Notes under the pieces: model-generated
Told to the model about the DNA's origin: nothing
Databases searched by the model: none
The model's input: the letters and a program-made list of their open reading frames with translations, nothing else
Translations under genes and position numbers: made by a program
Shown here: positions 46,618 through 58,100 of the stretch, piece after piece
How positions within the stretch are numbered: position 1 is the first letter of the stretch
How the letters are laid out: the number at the start of each line of letters is the position of its first letter
DNA from: Aquanectria penicillioides
Lineage: Eukaryota > Ascomycota > Sordariomycetes > Hypocreales > Nectriaceae
NCBI GenBank assembly: GCA_003415625.1
Contig: PYIU01000002.1
Span: 2,728,001 to 2,792,000, forward strand
DNA: 64,000 nucleotides
Direction: 5' to 3'

Positions 46618-47276
46618 ATGACTTGGTTCCAGAAACAATTTACTCTCTCGGCCAAATCGCGAGGCTCTTACCTTATCACTGACCAAGTGTTGGAAGCTCT
46701 CCCTGAAATCCGTGAATACAAGGTTGGCCTCCTCAACTTTTTGTCCAGCACACAAGCTGCGGGCTCAGCCTGAACGAGAACTGTGAGTTGAGCTTCGTAG
46801 GACGGAGGAGTTATAGAGTGACCTTGATACCTAGGGACGAGGATGTGCGAGCAGACATGAGTGATGCGCTTGATCGCATCGCACCGGCAGAAGGGCCTAA
46901 CGGTGAGGCACTCTACCGACACGAGTGAGTTTTTAAGATAGGCCTTGTTTGTTATCAATCTTGCTAACGAACGTCGCGTAACAGTGCCGAGGGCCCTGAC
47001 GATATGCCTGTAAAATCATCTTCAGCTGCTAAATCAATAAAGATCTTGCTAACGTTCGCAGGCCCACATCAAATCCGCCCTCGTTGGAGCGAGTCTCACT
47101 ATCCCCATCAAGGATGGCAGGCTTGTATGTCCCTCCTCATTTGTTTGAAACCAAGACCACGATTAACCTCAAGTACTTAGGCAACCGGGACTTGGCAGGG
47201 CATTTGGTACCTCGAATTTCGCACAAGCCGACACCAGCGTAGAATCATGGCGACTATCCAAGGGGAGAAGGCGTGA
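46618..47276 (+). CDS. YjbQ/UPF0047 family protein (secondary thiamine-phosphate synthase-like), two apparent frameshifts
   Basis: YjbQ proteins form small trimers; some show weak thiamine-phosphate synthase activity, and the true role is unsettled. Exons: 46618-46782, 46835-46924, 46985-47009, 47062-47124, 47181-47276; introns of 50-60 nt. The third exon is only 25 nt. Family signatures: FQKQFTLSAKSRGSYLIT, HTSCGLSLNEN, DEDVRADMSDALDRIAP, and the C-terminal GTWQGIWYLEFR with ATIQG. One base is missing in the T-run 46738-46742 and one at the G-run 46834-46836 beside a splice acceptor. With both, the model is 146 aa, typical for the family. An in-frame ATG further upstream could give a longer form with a hydrophobic segment. 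Confidence 0.85.
46738..46836 (+). other. Two apparent 1-base deletions in the YjbQ-family gene
   Basis: Five T at 46738-46742 should be six to pass from GLLNF to VQHTSCG. The exon starting at 46835 lacks one G, so the split codon before DEDVRADM cannot be completed. Both are at homopolymers. Confidence 0.75.
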
Positions 47277-47724
47277 TGACAAGAGTTAGAACATAGCAAC
47301 GGCGTGAAATAATGCAATGAGAGCAGACGTCGAAGGCTTTTCGAGAACTGACAAATGGACACGGGAATTGTTCTGCCCTACAATTGATTCGACAGAGAAG
47401 AAGGATGTGAGAATACTGACAAGATTGACAGAGTGAATGGATTAAACCTAACTCTAAAACGTCTTGGGTGGGATCATTTCCTCATAGCATATGAATTGAG
47501 GCTCCAGTGTTACCGAAGAAAGATATATTGGTGAAGATCCAGGCCTGGACGATCACTCACCATCAAATTAATTATCTACCGTTGACACACTGACCAAAGA
47601 CAATTTCGGATAAGAGAGAGAGAGAGCCTTGGTCCAGTGTGCATACCATTCATGGAATTCATGGAGCAACCGTAGGATGAAAGAAACGATTTAGAAACCA
47701 AAAGTCTTCCCTGTATTTACACCA
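47277..47724. other. Convergent intergenic region, nothing else seen
   Basis: The shared 3' flank of the YjbQ-family and CFIm25 genes. No gene or repeat beyond a short GA run near 47613. Confidence 0.6.
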
Positions 47725-48609
47725 TCAACGCCGAACACCACGCCATGCTGCCAATCTGGATATTGGCAGATCAGTTGGTTCCATTTCCTCCTTCATGTCC
47801 GTGTCATCGCCCGCCAAGACCTTTGTCTGTGGAACATAGCCATCCGGAGCACCGGATCCAGGGGTTGCAGCGACAACGTTGCCCTTTTCGTCGACAAATT
47901 CGAAATTGTATCGGCTTAGAAGGTGTGGAATAGCAGAAAGCTGTGGGCCATAACGGGCAGTGTTGTCGTAGAGCTCGAAGAGTGGACGGCAAGAAGCTTC
48001 ATGTTCTTGGCACGCTAAGCACCTCTGTTACGTGTTAGTTGACGAATGTGAACGGCAAGGCTGGATGATGTACTTGTCTTGGGCAATTGGATAAAATAGA
48101 GTTTCTTGCACTCCTTTGGCCGCGTCACATGCGCTGGGACAAATGGGTACATGAACGTTTCGAAGTTGGGTCGCCACCACTGAGCCAAACAGTCTCCAAC
48201 TTGCCAGTCACCGGCTTCTTCGCCTTCGCCCAAGCGCCCGACTGGCGCCAGCCTCTCGTCCAGTCGCGATTTGAAGCCTTCGACTTCGTCATCTTCGGGT
48301 CGTAGATAATCTCCCGGTAGCTTGAAGAAGGCGTTCGCAATTTGGAGCATGAGGATGTGTGGGTGATTGTGTTCGTGGCACACCAGGATACCCTCACAGG
48401 TGCGGCGCATACCATGCTCAGTGTAATGCTCCTCGAGGCGCTTCAAGCGGGCGATGACAGAAGGGTCTTCTTCGGGCTGGGTCTCCTTGACACCGAACGT
48501 ATAGTTGAAAGAGGGTAGAGCGTGACCTTGGTAGGTTGGTTGGCGTTGAAGGGGAGGGGAATAATGGGAGGGTTTCCCGACTGAAGAGCGGTGGCGTGAT
48601 GGTCGACAT
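47725..48609 (-). CDS. Cleavage factor Im 25-kDa subunit (CFIm25/NUDT21), four apparent frameshifts
   Basis: A Nudix-fold subunit that binds UGUA in pre-mRNA and helps select polyadenylation sites. It lacks Nudix hydrolase activity in animals. Exons (minus): 48609-48074 and 48024-47725, with one 49-nt intron. The body is unmistakable: FGVKETQPEED, GMRRTCEGILVCHEH, ANAFFKLPGDYL, WWRPNFETFMYPF, AHVTRPKECKKLYF, then YDNTARYGPQLSAIP. Four single bases are missing: 48551-48559, 48505-48506, 48007-48008 and 47984-47985. With all four, the model is exactly in frame and 279 aa; a fungal tail of about 50 residues follows the animal-type end. The start (MSTITPPLFSRE) is at 48609. Four lesions in 0.9 kb could be a decaying copy, but strict conservation between them favours sequence errors. 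Confidence 0.87.
47984..48559 (-). other. Four apparent 1-base deletions in the CFIm25 gene
   Basis: Sites are two G-runs at 48551-48559, the TT pair at 48505-48506 (needs AAC for YPLSNYT), the TT pair at 48007-48008 (needs AAG for VPKNMK) and the GG pair at 47984-47985 (needs a Pro codon before LFELYDN). All are losses and all are at runs of two or more identical bases. Confidence 0.75.
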
Positions 48610-50873
48610 GATGGAATACCGTATGAGAATTTTTCAGGGGGATAGAACCTAACGAATGTCAACAAATGAGCAGAGGCTCGGTATAGTCGTTGAAGCTGTA
48701 TTGATAGTTGCTTGAGGTGGGGAGGTAAGTGTAGCTTGAGCTCCAGAAGAACAATTTCTGGCATAATCTGCCCTGGATGCCCAGAATGGGAAGGCGGTGG
48801 GGGCGATTGAAACACCAGGCGGTCTGAGAGCTACTTATCTTGGCTTCAGGTTAGCGAATGATTGAATCCAGTGCATTTCAAAGGGAGCAGAATCGAGAGA
48901 TGGACAGAGATAACGCAATAATTAATAGGAAAAAAAAAAGAAATTAGCGAGTGAAATTAGAATTATTAAATGGCGTTGCGCAAGTGTTGTGCAGTTGTGT
49001 TGCTCGCAAGCGGGCTCTTCGTGCAGAGCTATCATCTTAACTAGGTAATGACACAGCCGCAAGCTGCCCGTTCCCACCACCATACTCCATAGAAGGAGGA
49101 AATTCAAAGGATTTTATAAGTAAGTATTCATCCAAGTAACTATATGCACACCCGCGCGCCAAATCCAGAAGTTAAGCAACATAACTCTTCACCCATATTT
49201 CACATTGCCTAGGATCAAATCTCGGTGACATTGGATTGGATGCATGATGATGAACCTAGGAGATGGGAATGCGATGTGAGAGATTGGAAAGTTTATCCCA
49301 TTGAAGCAAAAAAGAGAATGATAGAGCCACCCGTCACCCCTGGAAACGACTGATGCTTGTATTGTGCTCCTGTGCTCCTGTGCCGGATTCACCTGCAAAA
49401 CTGAGATAGTTGCATCTACTGAAGTTTGGCTATAACGACTCTGTTGTGCGGAGACTAGTAAATCATGCTGGAAGCAAGGAGCGCCATGGCCATCTGACCA
49501 ATGGATATGTAAACAATCAAGACGGCGTATTCAGAAGCCAAAAGGGTCAAATTTACATGCTTTAATATTCCCCCACAGCGACTTGGTGCCATGTCTCAAA
49601 CCCTTTCGGTCGCTGACATGGTAGGTGGGCGAATGGATAGGTAAATTTATTGCTGACAGATCTTGGGCTGGGTGTGGTGATCCTCGATGATGTTTGAGAT
49701 TACCGCTTGTCCCAACTTTACCGATCTTGGTCACTCTGCGCGATGATCCTGGACATGCCATTGGCTGGTTCCATTTCTTGGTTGCATGACTCGCCCGCCT
49801 GGGTTGGCTCCTAGGGTGATAGAGAGAGATGGCATTACCGGGACGTTGGTAGTGGGTATATCTAGCCATGCACAACTGGCACAGTCAGTACCTAAGTTGG
49901 CTATCCGTACTCGGCACAGACACCGGCACTTCCCTCCGCCTCTGGCTTCGACTGGCCGGTGAATGGAGTTAGAAATGGCGGCCAACTAGTCGAGACCGTC
50001 AGGACCGGTCCGAGTGACCCACAGAGCCCTCGTGGTCGTGGAGTAATCAACCCACACGGCCGGCTGCGCATCCGCCTCGCTTGCAGGAGCCCCAAGGAGC
50101 CCTCGATCAGCATTGGTTCGCGGGGTTTAGTTCGGGGTTCGCCATTGACCTGCCCTGCCCTGCTCAGCCATCCAATTGAGGGCTCACATGCGCATAGTTT
50201 TGAGAACTCTGGACAGGCTGCTTCGCAGAGGGCGAGGGCTCGGGGGGCGCAAACCGCCCTTCATTCGCCAGGCATCTTGCAGCGGGCTCCGCAACCGGCA
50301 GGCCAAAAAGTATGTCAGCTTTGGTGAGGCTGTTGATGCATTGCATTGTGAGATGTGCTGAGCAGATAGACAGCCATGTAGGTATGTATTGTCGAGCAGG
50401 CCCGCGATGGATCCCAATACGATGGAGGCTTAGCAGTGTCCTCCCCCAGAGCACAGGCAGCCAGTGCTTCGTGCACCTTACCATCTGTACCAGGCACATC
50501 CCAACCCAACGGCCCCAACGGCCCCAATGACCCCAATAGCCCCAATAGCCCCAATGGCCTCATTTGTGACCAGAGCCGGAGTCAGTTGAGCAGCGCCCTG
50601 AGCCGGCCGCTAGCATAGCATAATAGCATTGCACAGCACCGTGCCCGCACCACACACGGCTGCGCTATCAAAATCCACCTCGACCGGCCTGTCCACATCC
50701 ACATCCTATTTCCTCGCTCACGCGGGCCCTCTAAATCCGCTCGCTCAACCTTGGTCGACCCAGACGTCTGGCACGCATCTTCCGAGCCCAACCCGCAGCC
50801 ACACGCTTTGCGTCATGCGCATACCGAAACCATTGCGATTGCCCACTCCCCAAGCAGGAACCTGTTAGGTGAC
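48610..50873. other. Intergenic region with a 9-bp minisatellite
   Basis: A divergent region between CFIm25 and the unknown protein gene. A degenerate 9-bp repeat (CCCCAAYGG-type) lies at 50503-50559. No supported gene; the short open frames on both strands look like chance. Confidence 0.5.
50503..50559. repeat. Six-copy degenerate 9-bp tandem repeat
   Basis: Units such as CCCCAACGG, CCCCAATGA and CCCCAATAG follow each other with 9-bp spacing, about 320 bp upstream of the ATG at 50874. Confidence 0.8.
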
Positions 50874-52702
50874 ATGGACGAGGCCAGGCTTCTGGAGAGC
50901 CTCCAGGCCCGGCTCGCCGACCTCGACCGCAAGGTTCAGGCATATCGCCACGACATGGAGGCAGACTTCCTGCGCTACTACCACGATCTGACCCGCGATG
51001 TCCCTCCCTCTGTCGCTTCCCACGTTCGGCAATCCCTTGCCAAGTCCATGCCCAACTATCCTGCCCTGAATCTCAGTCTCGACCGCGACCATCTCGCTGA
51101 CTCACGAACGTTCGCCCGCCCCGGATCGGGTCAACGCCACAACCCTCCGCCGACTGTTGCCTCTACCTCCGGATCGGGACCCACGGAGCCATCAGGAAGT
51201 CCTCGCGACCGAGACCAGGAACTTCAGGGCCTCTTCACACCGAGCTATCTACCGTTGCTTGACAGTTCTCCCAGGTTGCCCAAGTCTTCTCCCCTCGCTG
51301 TCGCTGGCCTCTCCAACCCCCCGGTCCCATGCTGTTGCCTGACCCAGGCATCGAAGCAGAGGGGCAAGGCGCAGGCATGGATCGGCAAGGAGGTCTGCAG
51401 GCGCTGCAGGACGCCTTGCCAGTGACGCCTGAGTTGCCTGCTCGCCCTAATCACGTTCGACGGTCTACAGATGACACAACTTCGTCGGTGGTGTCGGATC
51501 GAAGCGATGTTAAAACACCACGCAGCGCACTCCGTCGATCTTCTACCTCGTCTAAGCCTTCACCCAGCCCGAGGCGCGTACGCTTTGAGTTCATGGGAGC
51601 AGAGGTTTTGCCTACGGCCTCACCTCAACTAACTGATTTCATTGCTCCCCCTCCTGTCTCACCCTCCCCACCGACCGATCCAGTAAGCTCGGCATCTATA
51701 TTAGATGACGAATTCGAGGAGCAGGCACCACCACGAAAGATTTCCTCATCAGAAGCGCTGAGAGCCTTGTCTCGGGCACCTCTTGACTCAGGAACCGTCT
51801 GGACAGTCGTGAATCCTAACTCGGACGAGATTATCGTGGAACAGGAGGAGATGGTTTCCCCGGCGCTAAGGGAGAGACAAGAGGAAACCAGGATCCTGTT
51901 CCCTACAGCCCCGGAACCTCCTATGGTATCTCGCGGACACGAACAACTTCTCAGCCCTCGCAGATTGAGAAGTGTGAGCGAAGTACCAGAGGAGGACGTT
52001 GATAACGACGGCTCTTCTGACGAAGAGTTTCTTTCCATGGCCAAACCCAAATCCTTGGCTAACAAAGCAGTGCCCGCCCTGTTGTCGCCGATGAGAGAAT
52101 CGCTCCAAACGACGCCCAGCCCGACCAAGATGAAAATCCAAACGTCCTCAGACTTTTCAAGCCAAGCGAACGACGTGAGCAACAATGTGACAGACGATTT
52201 TGACGTCGAGGAGGACGAATTGTTCCATTTTGAAGGCCTGTCTGCGCCGCCCAGACCACGACCAAAGCCCCTCCCTCTCAAGGAAGAGGAAGAAGAGGAA
52301 TTAGTGGACGATGATGCGGGAGATGCTCCAGAGTCCAAGCCGTCATTGTATGCAACCTCACCAGCGGTCCATATCATGAAACCCTCGACATTGTCGGCAC
52401 CAACAACACCAACAACGTCCAAGTTTCAAGCTGGCTCCTTGGGGTCATATAAGGGACGACCGGTCATCATGCCGGTGGTACGAAACCCGGAGATCCATGC
52501 TCAAGCTGCTTCTCTTGGTCAGTTTAATACGTTTGTAGGAGGATTGGATGGGCGCAGTGGAATGGACGAGGGGGACCTAAACAGTTTCCGCGCGAGTGTC
52601 GCTACTACTGCGTTCTCTGGCACCCCACGGAGCTTCACGGAGCGTCTGATGATGGAGGAGGCACAGCTGAAGAAGAAAGGAGGCGCCGGCTTGCCTCAGT
52701 GA
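50874..52702 (+). CDS. Conserved-looking serine/proline-rich protein of unknown function, one apparent frameshift
   Basis: I do not recognise a domain. The ATG at 50874 opens a 38-residue helical segment (LLESLQARLADLDRKV) that could form a coiled coil, followed by a low-complexity Ser/Pro/Arg region. The middle holds a basic SPSPRRVRFEF element; the rest is acidic with D/E runs (LKEEEEEELVDDD, VEEDELFHFEGL) and many SP/TP sites, suggesting a phosphorylated scaffold or regulator. The frame changes once near 51317-51328, inside a C-rich run; one added base gives 609 aa and joins LSNPPVP to MLLPDPGIE. Without repair the first frame ends at 51425. No introns are needed. It sits between CFIm25 and PET100, all close together. 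Confidence 0.7.
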
Positions 52703-53214
52703 AGGCGTTTCTGGTCATGATGGAGGTGTTTTGCTTTGGGCTCTCCTGGATATGGTTCACGGCTACAGACCTGGGTTTTTCAACACAATCAAGTTGACGG
52801 CGTTGAATCATGGGTGGTATTGGGGTGTTCATACATCGGGTCACGGGTCACGGCAGTCCTGTGAATATGGTGCATCATTCCTCCTCGTTGGCCTCTTTGC
52901 CCAGGAGAGAATGCAAGAAGATTTATGAAGGTGTATGGAGGGTAATCCAGCATATATATGGTAAATAATAATGACCCAAGGTGTCACATTACACTTCTCA
53001 TTGCTTTGCGATGACTCTGTTCGCTGTGCTTGTCCCTAGTCTCCCAACCAATCACATCAGATAGATTTGGCGGCGACCGGTCTATGACATTATCGGGGCC
53101 ATCCATTTAGCGGAAACATCACCTTACCCACTCAAACCTTTGCATCCTAGCCGCAACATCATACCATTTGTAATTCAACCAGCGCAATCAGGTCAAAAAA
53201 AAAAAAGAAACAAG
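52703..53214. other. Intergenic region before PET100
   Basis: The 3' flank of the unknown protein and the promoter of PET100. An A-run sits just before the PET100 ATG. Nothing else is supported. Confidence 0.5.
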
Positions 53215-53560
53215 ATGGGCGGTCTTAATTTGGAAGTTTTTAAGGTGAAAGAGGCCCAATTCCACATCCGAGGCCTACACACAGCAGCTCATCGTCTCTC
53301 AGTTCGGCACATATGTCATGTTCCCAATTGGCATCATGTACTACTTCGGCACGAACCTCGACAACCGCTTCGCCGTCAAGGGCTTTTGGCCCAAGCCTGA
53401 GGAGTGCAACAAGGTCCCCCGCGATCGCGAGGAGATCGTCGCCGAGTATGAGCGAATTGTCGCCCGCCAGAAGCTGCGGATGGCCCGGAAGTTGGAGGAG
53501 GAGCGACGATTTGCCGAGGCGCACCCTGAGCATCAGAAGGAACAGCAAAACGACTCCTAG
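53215..53560 (+). CDS. PET100: Pet100, mitochondrial cytochrome c oxidase assembly factor
   Basis: An inner-membrane chaperone that helps join subcomplexes of complex IV. Exons: 53215-53244 (only 10 codons) and 53303-53560, with a 58-nt intron; 95 aa. The spliced start reads MGGLNLEVFK-FGTYVMFPIG, matching the family's LEVF-F-YV--PIGIMYY core. A single membrane segment (about residues 12-28) is followed by GFWPKPEECNK. The C-tail is a charged helix rich in Arg and Glu. Without the tiny first exon the frame would begin inside the membrane helix, which supports the splice model. It converges with the COX1 translational activator gene, which ends 195 bp away. Confidence 0.9.
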
Positions 53561-53754
53561 CCTGGTCACGGAAATTCCGATCCTCGAGGCGAAGCGATAC
53601 CCCGTACATGTATGATATGGTTGTGAGAGGGAATTGAGGCAACATGACGATGTATTCACGGCGTTCGGTTCGGGCATTGGTAGCATTCACACCTCAACTC
53701 CGGGGAAGAGAGGGACGGCACTGTATGCAAATTGATATGACGCTGTTTTACATA

Positions 53755-54768
53755 TTATACATCCATGTTCCTTTCAACCTTGTCCCATTCCTCATCCTCG
53801 ATGGATCCTTTCCGGACGTTGGCGTAGATTGCCTTCACCTCCGGGAACTCTTTCATCCCAGAGAAAAGGCCATCAAGTGTGTCTGCGAGAGGCGCAGAGT
53901 CAACAGCGACCTTTGTGTCCTCATTGGGCGCCCAGACAATTTCCGAATCAAGAACCTCCAGCTCGAACTTCTTGGACAAGGCTTCTGTGATGGCCATGAT
54001 CGCGTTGGGCTGGGTCCAGGCCAGAAAGTTACCATCCGGCAGTTCCTCGACGTCCTCCATACCATCGTGCTCGATCGCCTCGTCTAGAATTTCGGATAAG
54101 GTCGCTGCTCCTTCCTTGGCTTTGAACACAGCCCGGCCTCGCCTGGTGAAATAAAATGCTGTAGATCCGACAACACCACCTGCCTTTTTGACGACGAGCC
54201 GGAGATCGTGAAGGGTGCGAGTCTTGTTGTCAGTCTCGGCGTCGATAATTAGAGCGATATCTGGGGGCATGAGCACTTCGAGAGACATGGATTCCAGCTG
54301 GACGCCGGTGGTGGAACGGCCCTGGCCTCGTGCCACCGCGGCCTCAATTAGATGCTTTGGGATGCTCGCTGAACGATGGATTAGTAGTGTGCTCGAATGT
54401 AATGGGGTATTGTGCACTACCTTTGGTCGCTGCGGCAATCGCATTCGCCAATTGAGGGTTAAAGTTCAAATTGTCCCCGTACACTATGATCCGATTAGAC
54501 GAGAGTGAATAGCGAAGCTTTGGCACGTCCTACTTCTAGAGTACATGGCAATCGTCTTTGTAAAAGCCTGGCGCTCACTCATCTTCTTCTTGTCGGTAAC
54601 TGCTTTGATATGCTTGGTTTTTGACCACTTGTTATGGCCCGCCCACTGGGCTGGCGTTGTCGTGAACTGCCGTTGACATTGTCGGCACATGTTTGATGGT
54701 TTGGGAGGGACGGGAACAAAGACGAGTGGCTTTGTCAAAAGCGGTCGCAGTGCCCGCCGAGTAGACAT
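53755..54768 (-). CDS. TACO1/YebC-family mitochondrial translational activator
   Basis: YebC-family proteins act on the ribosome; the mitochondrial member TACO1 supports translation of COX1, and some bacterial members were described as regulators. Exons (minus): 54768-54534, 54483-54421, 54368-53755; introns of 50 and 52 nt; 303 aa in frame. The first 40 residues are Arg/Thr/Pro-rich, a mitochondrial targeting signal. The core begins AGHNKWSKTKHIKA, the family hallmark, then FNPQLANAIAAA and IPKHLIEAAVARGQGRS. The second domain has KAGGVVGSTAFYF. The last domains include EDVEELPDGNF and EVLDSEIVWAPNED. Both its role and that of neighbouring Pet100 concern cytochrome oxidase. Its start is 376 bp from the divergent Laa1 gene. 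Confidence 0.92.
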
Positions 54769-55144
54769 GCTGCTTTATTGAGTACTAGATGTCAGATGAA
54801 ACTAGAAAGGACTCGGGTCAATGGATAATACCAGACTGTCCATAACAATCCCTCAATCAAGCAATTCAAGAGCATATGTTCATGGGGCTTCCGACAGCTT
54901 CTTCTTGACATGCGCCGGGTTAAAGATCTTCCCCGGACGGAGCTGTCAGGGGGGTTAGGTGGGGCTTGATTGGCTGCTCCATTGCTCTCCTGGGAGCATG
55001 TGGTATGGAACGTCATGAGGGACACCAGGTCAGCACTTCACACCTTCCAAATATTCTCCGAAGAAGTGTCTTTTGGACAAGACACAGCAACGACGCATTT
55101 CGAACGCACTAGGGAATCGTTGACGGCGTAGCGCCTCGCGTGCC
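54769..55144. promoter_or_regulatory. Short bidirectional promoter between TACO1 and Laa1 genes
   Basis: 376 bp separate two divergent ATG codons. No specific motif is claimed. Confidence 0.45.
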
Positions 55145-58100
55145 ATGTCAACATCCCAGGAACCCGAAGCTCCAAGCCGATCCAGCGAGGCGGCACAGCC
55201 CCCCCCCGACTCCGCGACGGCGAACCCTGAACTCGACGTTCAGAAGCTCCAATCCTTGCCGGCCGAACAACAGGAACTCTTTTTGCTCACCTTCGTTTCA
55301 AGTTTGAGTAATCATGTCCTTTCCCTCCTGGCCGACGACTGCACCGCACAGCAGTTCTACCTGAAAAAGGAGATCTTCCAAATCATCAACCTGTCCTCTC
55401 CACAACCCTCCCGAGTTATAAGGAACAACCTGGGGAAATGTCTGGCGCATATTTTTGGAAATGGAGATAGAAAACTGTTGTTCGAAACAATCAATGACCT
55501 CGTCTCTATCATCTCTGGGGGCAAATCGAAGACTGAGGCGGAAATTCGGACGAAGCATGCGGCGGTCGCCTGCTTGGGGGATGTGTTCGCCGCAGCCGGC
55601 GATAGTGCTATTGGCCTGCACCAGCTAGTGTGTTCCACCTTGATAAAGCTGCTGAAATCCTCTTCGAATCATGCGGGACTTCGCGCTGCCATCCTGACCT
55701 CCCTGGCCAAGGTTGTTGGCATGGTGGACGGGAGCATGGATGAGGCGATCGCGCGGGACATTTGGAAACAGTCGCGCAGTCACGCATCTTCTGACAAGGG
55801 ATCGCTGGTTGTCATATCAGCATGTCGGTGTCTCAATGCGTTAGTGAAGTACACCTCATACTTCAACAACTCGAACGATTTCGACAAACTGGAGACTGCT
55901 ATATTCAAGACCTTTGACTCTGCCTCAGCTCAGGTTCGTCAAGCTGCCGCTGAGTGCTTTTCCGAAGCTCTTGTTCAAGGCCATTCAGAGGCTAGCCCCG
56001 GAGAAACGTCGCCAGGAAAAAAGAAGTCCAAGTCAAAGGCTCTAAAGCGAGTTTCTACTCACCCCGCCATGACAGGGGACGACGATGAGATTCCCTCGAG
56101 ATCATCGAGCCCTGCCCCAGGAGGCAAGCGAAACCAAGCCCTTGCGCTTTCACTAGTCGACATGCTCAAGCTCTTGGCTGGTCACTATGTGAAAGCAGCC
56201 ATCTCCAACAAGGCCCGGGCAGCGATCGGCATTTGCTACGGCAAACTATTCCGCCGGCTAGGAGAAAAGCTCATCGAGACAAACTACCTTACGATCGTCG
56301 AAAGTCTCACCGTCGACTTGCTGGGACAGGCAACCATTGTCAACAACCGTTATCGACTGCTGATTTCGCGAAAGATTGTCGACACTGTCATCCAGGATGT
56401 TATTGGGCGGAAGATCCTTGGAGAGTCAGGACAAATCAAAGCAGCCAGGATGCTGATCAACAATATTTTGAAGAATTATCCCCAGGCTTTGACTGAACGA
56501 CCGGAACCATCGAAGCAAACCCTCATCACAACTCTGAGCGCGGTAGCTTCGCTCATTGAATCGCTGGGTTCAGCTGCAAACAGCTTTGCAGAAGCTTGTA
56601 GAGACGGCCTATTGCAGGTTCTGCAGCACCCAAGTTACACTGTGCAGGTCTTTGCATCGCATTGCATGAAGACCTTTGTGCTTGCATGCCCTCAGCAACT
56701 CCTTCCATGTCTCTCAGTCTGCATGAACAGTCTGAACCGTGAACTCTCATTGCTAGGAGGTGCTCGAAACTCGCCAAGGAGGTGCGTCGGGTTTGCGCAT
56801 GGCTTGGCCGCAACCCTAAGTGCAAGTCCGTCTCGACCGCTGCATGGCTCAGTTGACATCAACAGCCGCGTACTGACTATGGCAACCAACCTGCTCAAAT
56901 CCAGCGGCCAGTCAGAACTTCGAGTCTCTGCCACCCAAATCCAGGTTGCGTGGACTCTCATCGGTGGCTTAATGTCTTTGGGCCCCAACTTTGTCAAAAT
57001 TCATTTGTCCCAGTTACTGCTCCTGTGGAAGAATGCTCTCCCAAAGCCATTGGCCAAGGACAACACATCAGCCCGAAGTTTCCTTGAAGCCTCCTTCTTG
57101 ACCCATGTGAGGGAATGTGCTCTTGGATCAATTTTGGCATTCCTTGAATTCAATAGCCGCCTTCTCACGGTGGATGTGTCCAAGAGAATTTCAACGATGC
57201 TTCAAAGCACTACTGCTTTCTTGAAGACTTTGCCTTCGAAGAAGACGACTGATGATATTTCACAGAGGCTCACCCCTGCTCTGCAACTTTACGACCTTGA
57301 TATGATGGTCCAACGCCGAGTCCTGCAGTGCTACGTTAAGCTTGTCAACATTAGCCCAGCTGGCGGCAGTGAGGCCTTGTTGCAATCCAATCTGCTGACG
57401 CTGGCGATATCACTTTTTGCCGACCCTGAAAACTACTCCCTAAACTCATTGAGTGCCTCCATTGCCAATGCTGCGGCTACCTTTGAATCCATTTGGGAAG
57501 TTGGCGACAACTCTGGTTTTGGGATCACTGGACTCGTGGCCGGTTCTAAGGTCAAGAAATTACCAGGACAACAGGACAATTCCATTGAGGAGGTTGTGGA
57601 GGATGATAGCCCTGAAGATACCATCAACAATCTCCTCAAGTCGCCCATCTGTGGCAGCTTGGAGCATGATGCTTCAGTCTTATACATCCAAAATATAACC
57701 AGCTTGTCAAGTGCTCCCCACCCCCCTGCGACCGAAGTCACCAATACAGCAATCCAGCTATTCGCATTCGCCTTCCCTCTTACCCCGGCAAAGGTCCAGG
57801 AGAGCATCTTGGAACAAATTCGGACCTTCGCATCAGCAGGAGTTTTGCAGCGAGATCCTGGCCGCAAGGCCGCGATCAATGTCAATCTTGCGACTGCAAT
57901 CCTTGCCACGATGAGAGTATCTGTCAGAGAGACGCAATCTCCTTCTGGCAACATCTCCAATAGTGCTGTTGAAGCGTTGTTGCAGGATATCGTCCGTGAC
58001 TTTGTCCTCGACCCTGACCAGCATGTCCGAAGCCTTGGCTATGCAGCGGTTGCTAGACTCTGTAATATTTATGGGAACGGATTTACGAACAACGAAATCA

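Noticed and set aside
48015..48815. Longer N-terminus of CFIm25 in the frame open to 48815
   Set aside because: That frame is joined to the gene only by the missing bases; the family-like start MSTITPPLFSRE at 48609 is in the neighbouring frame.
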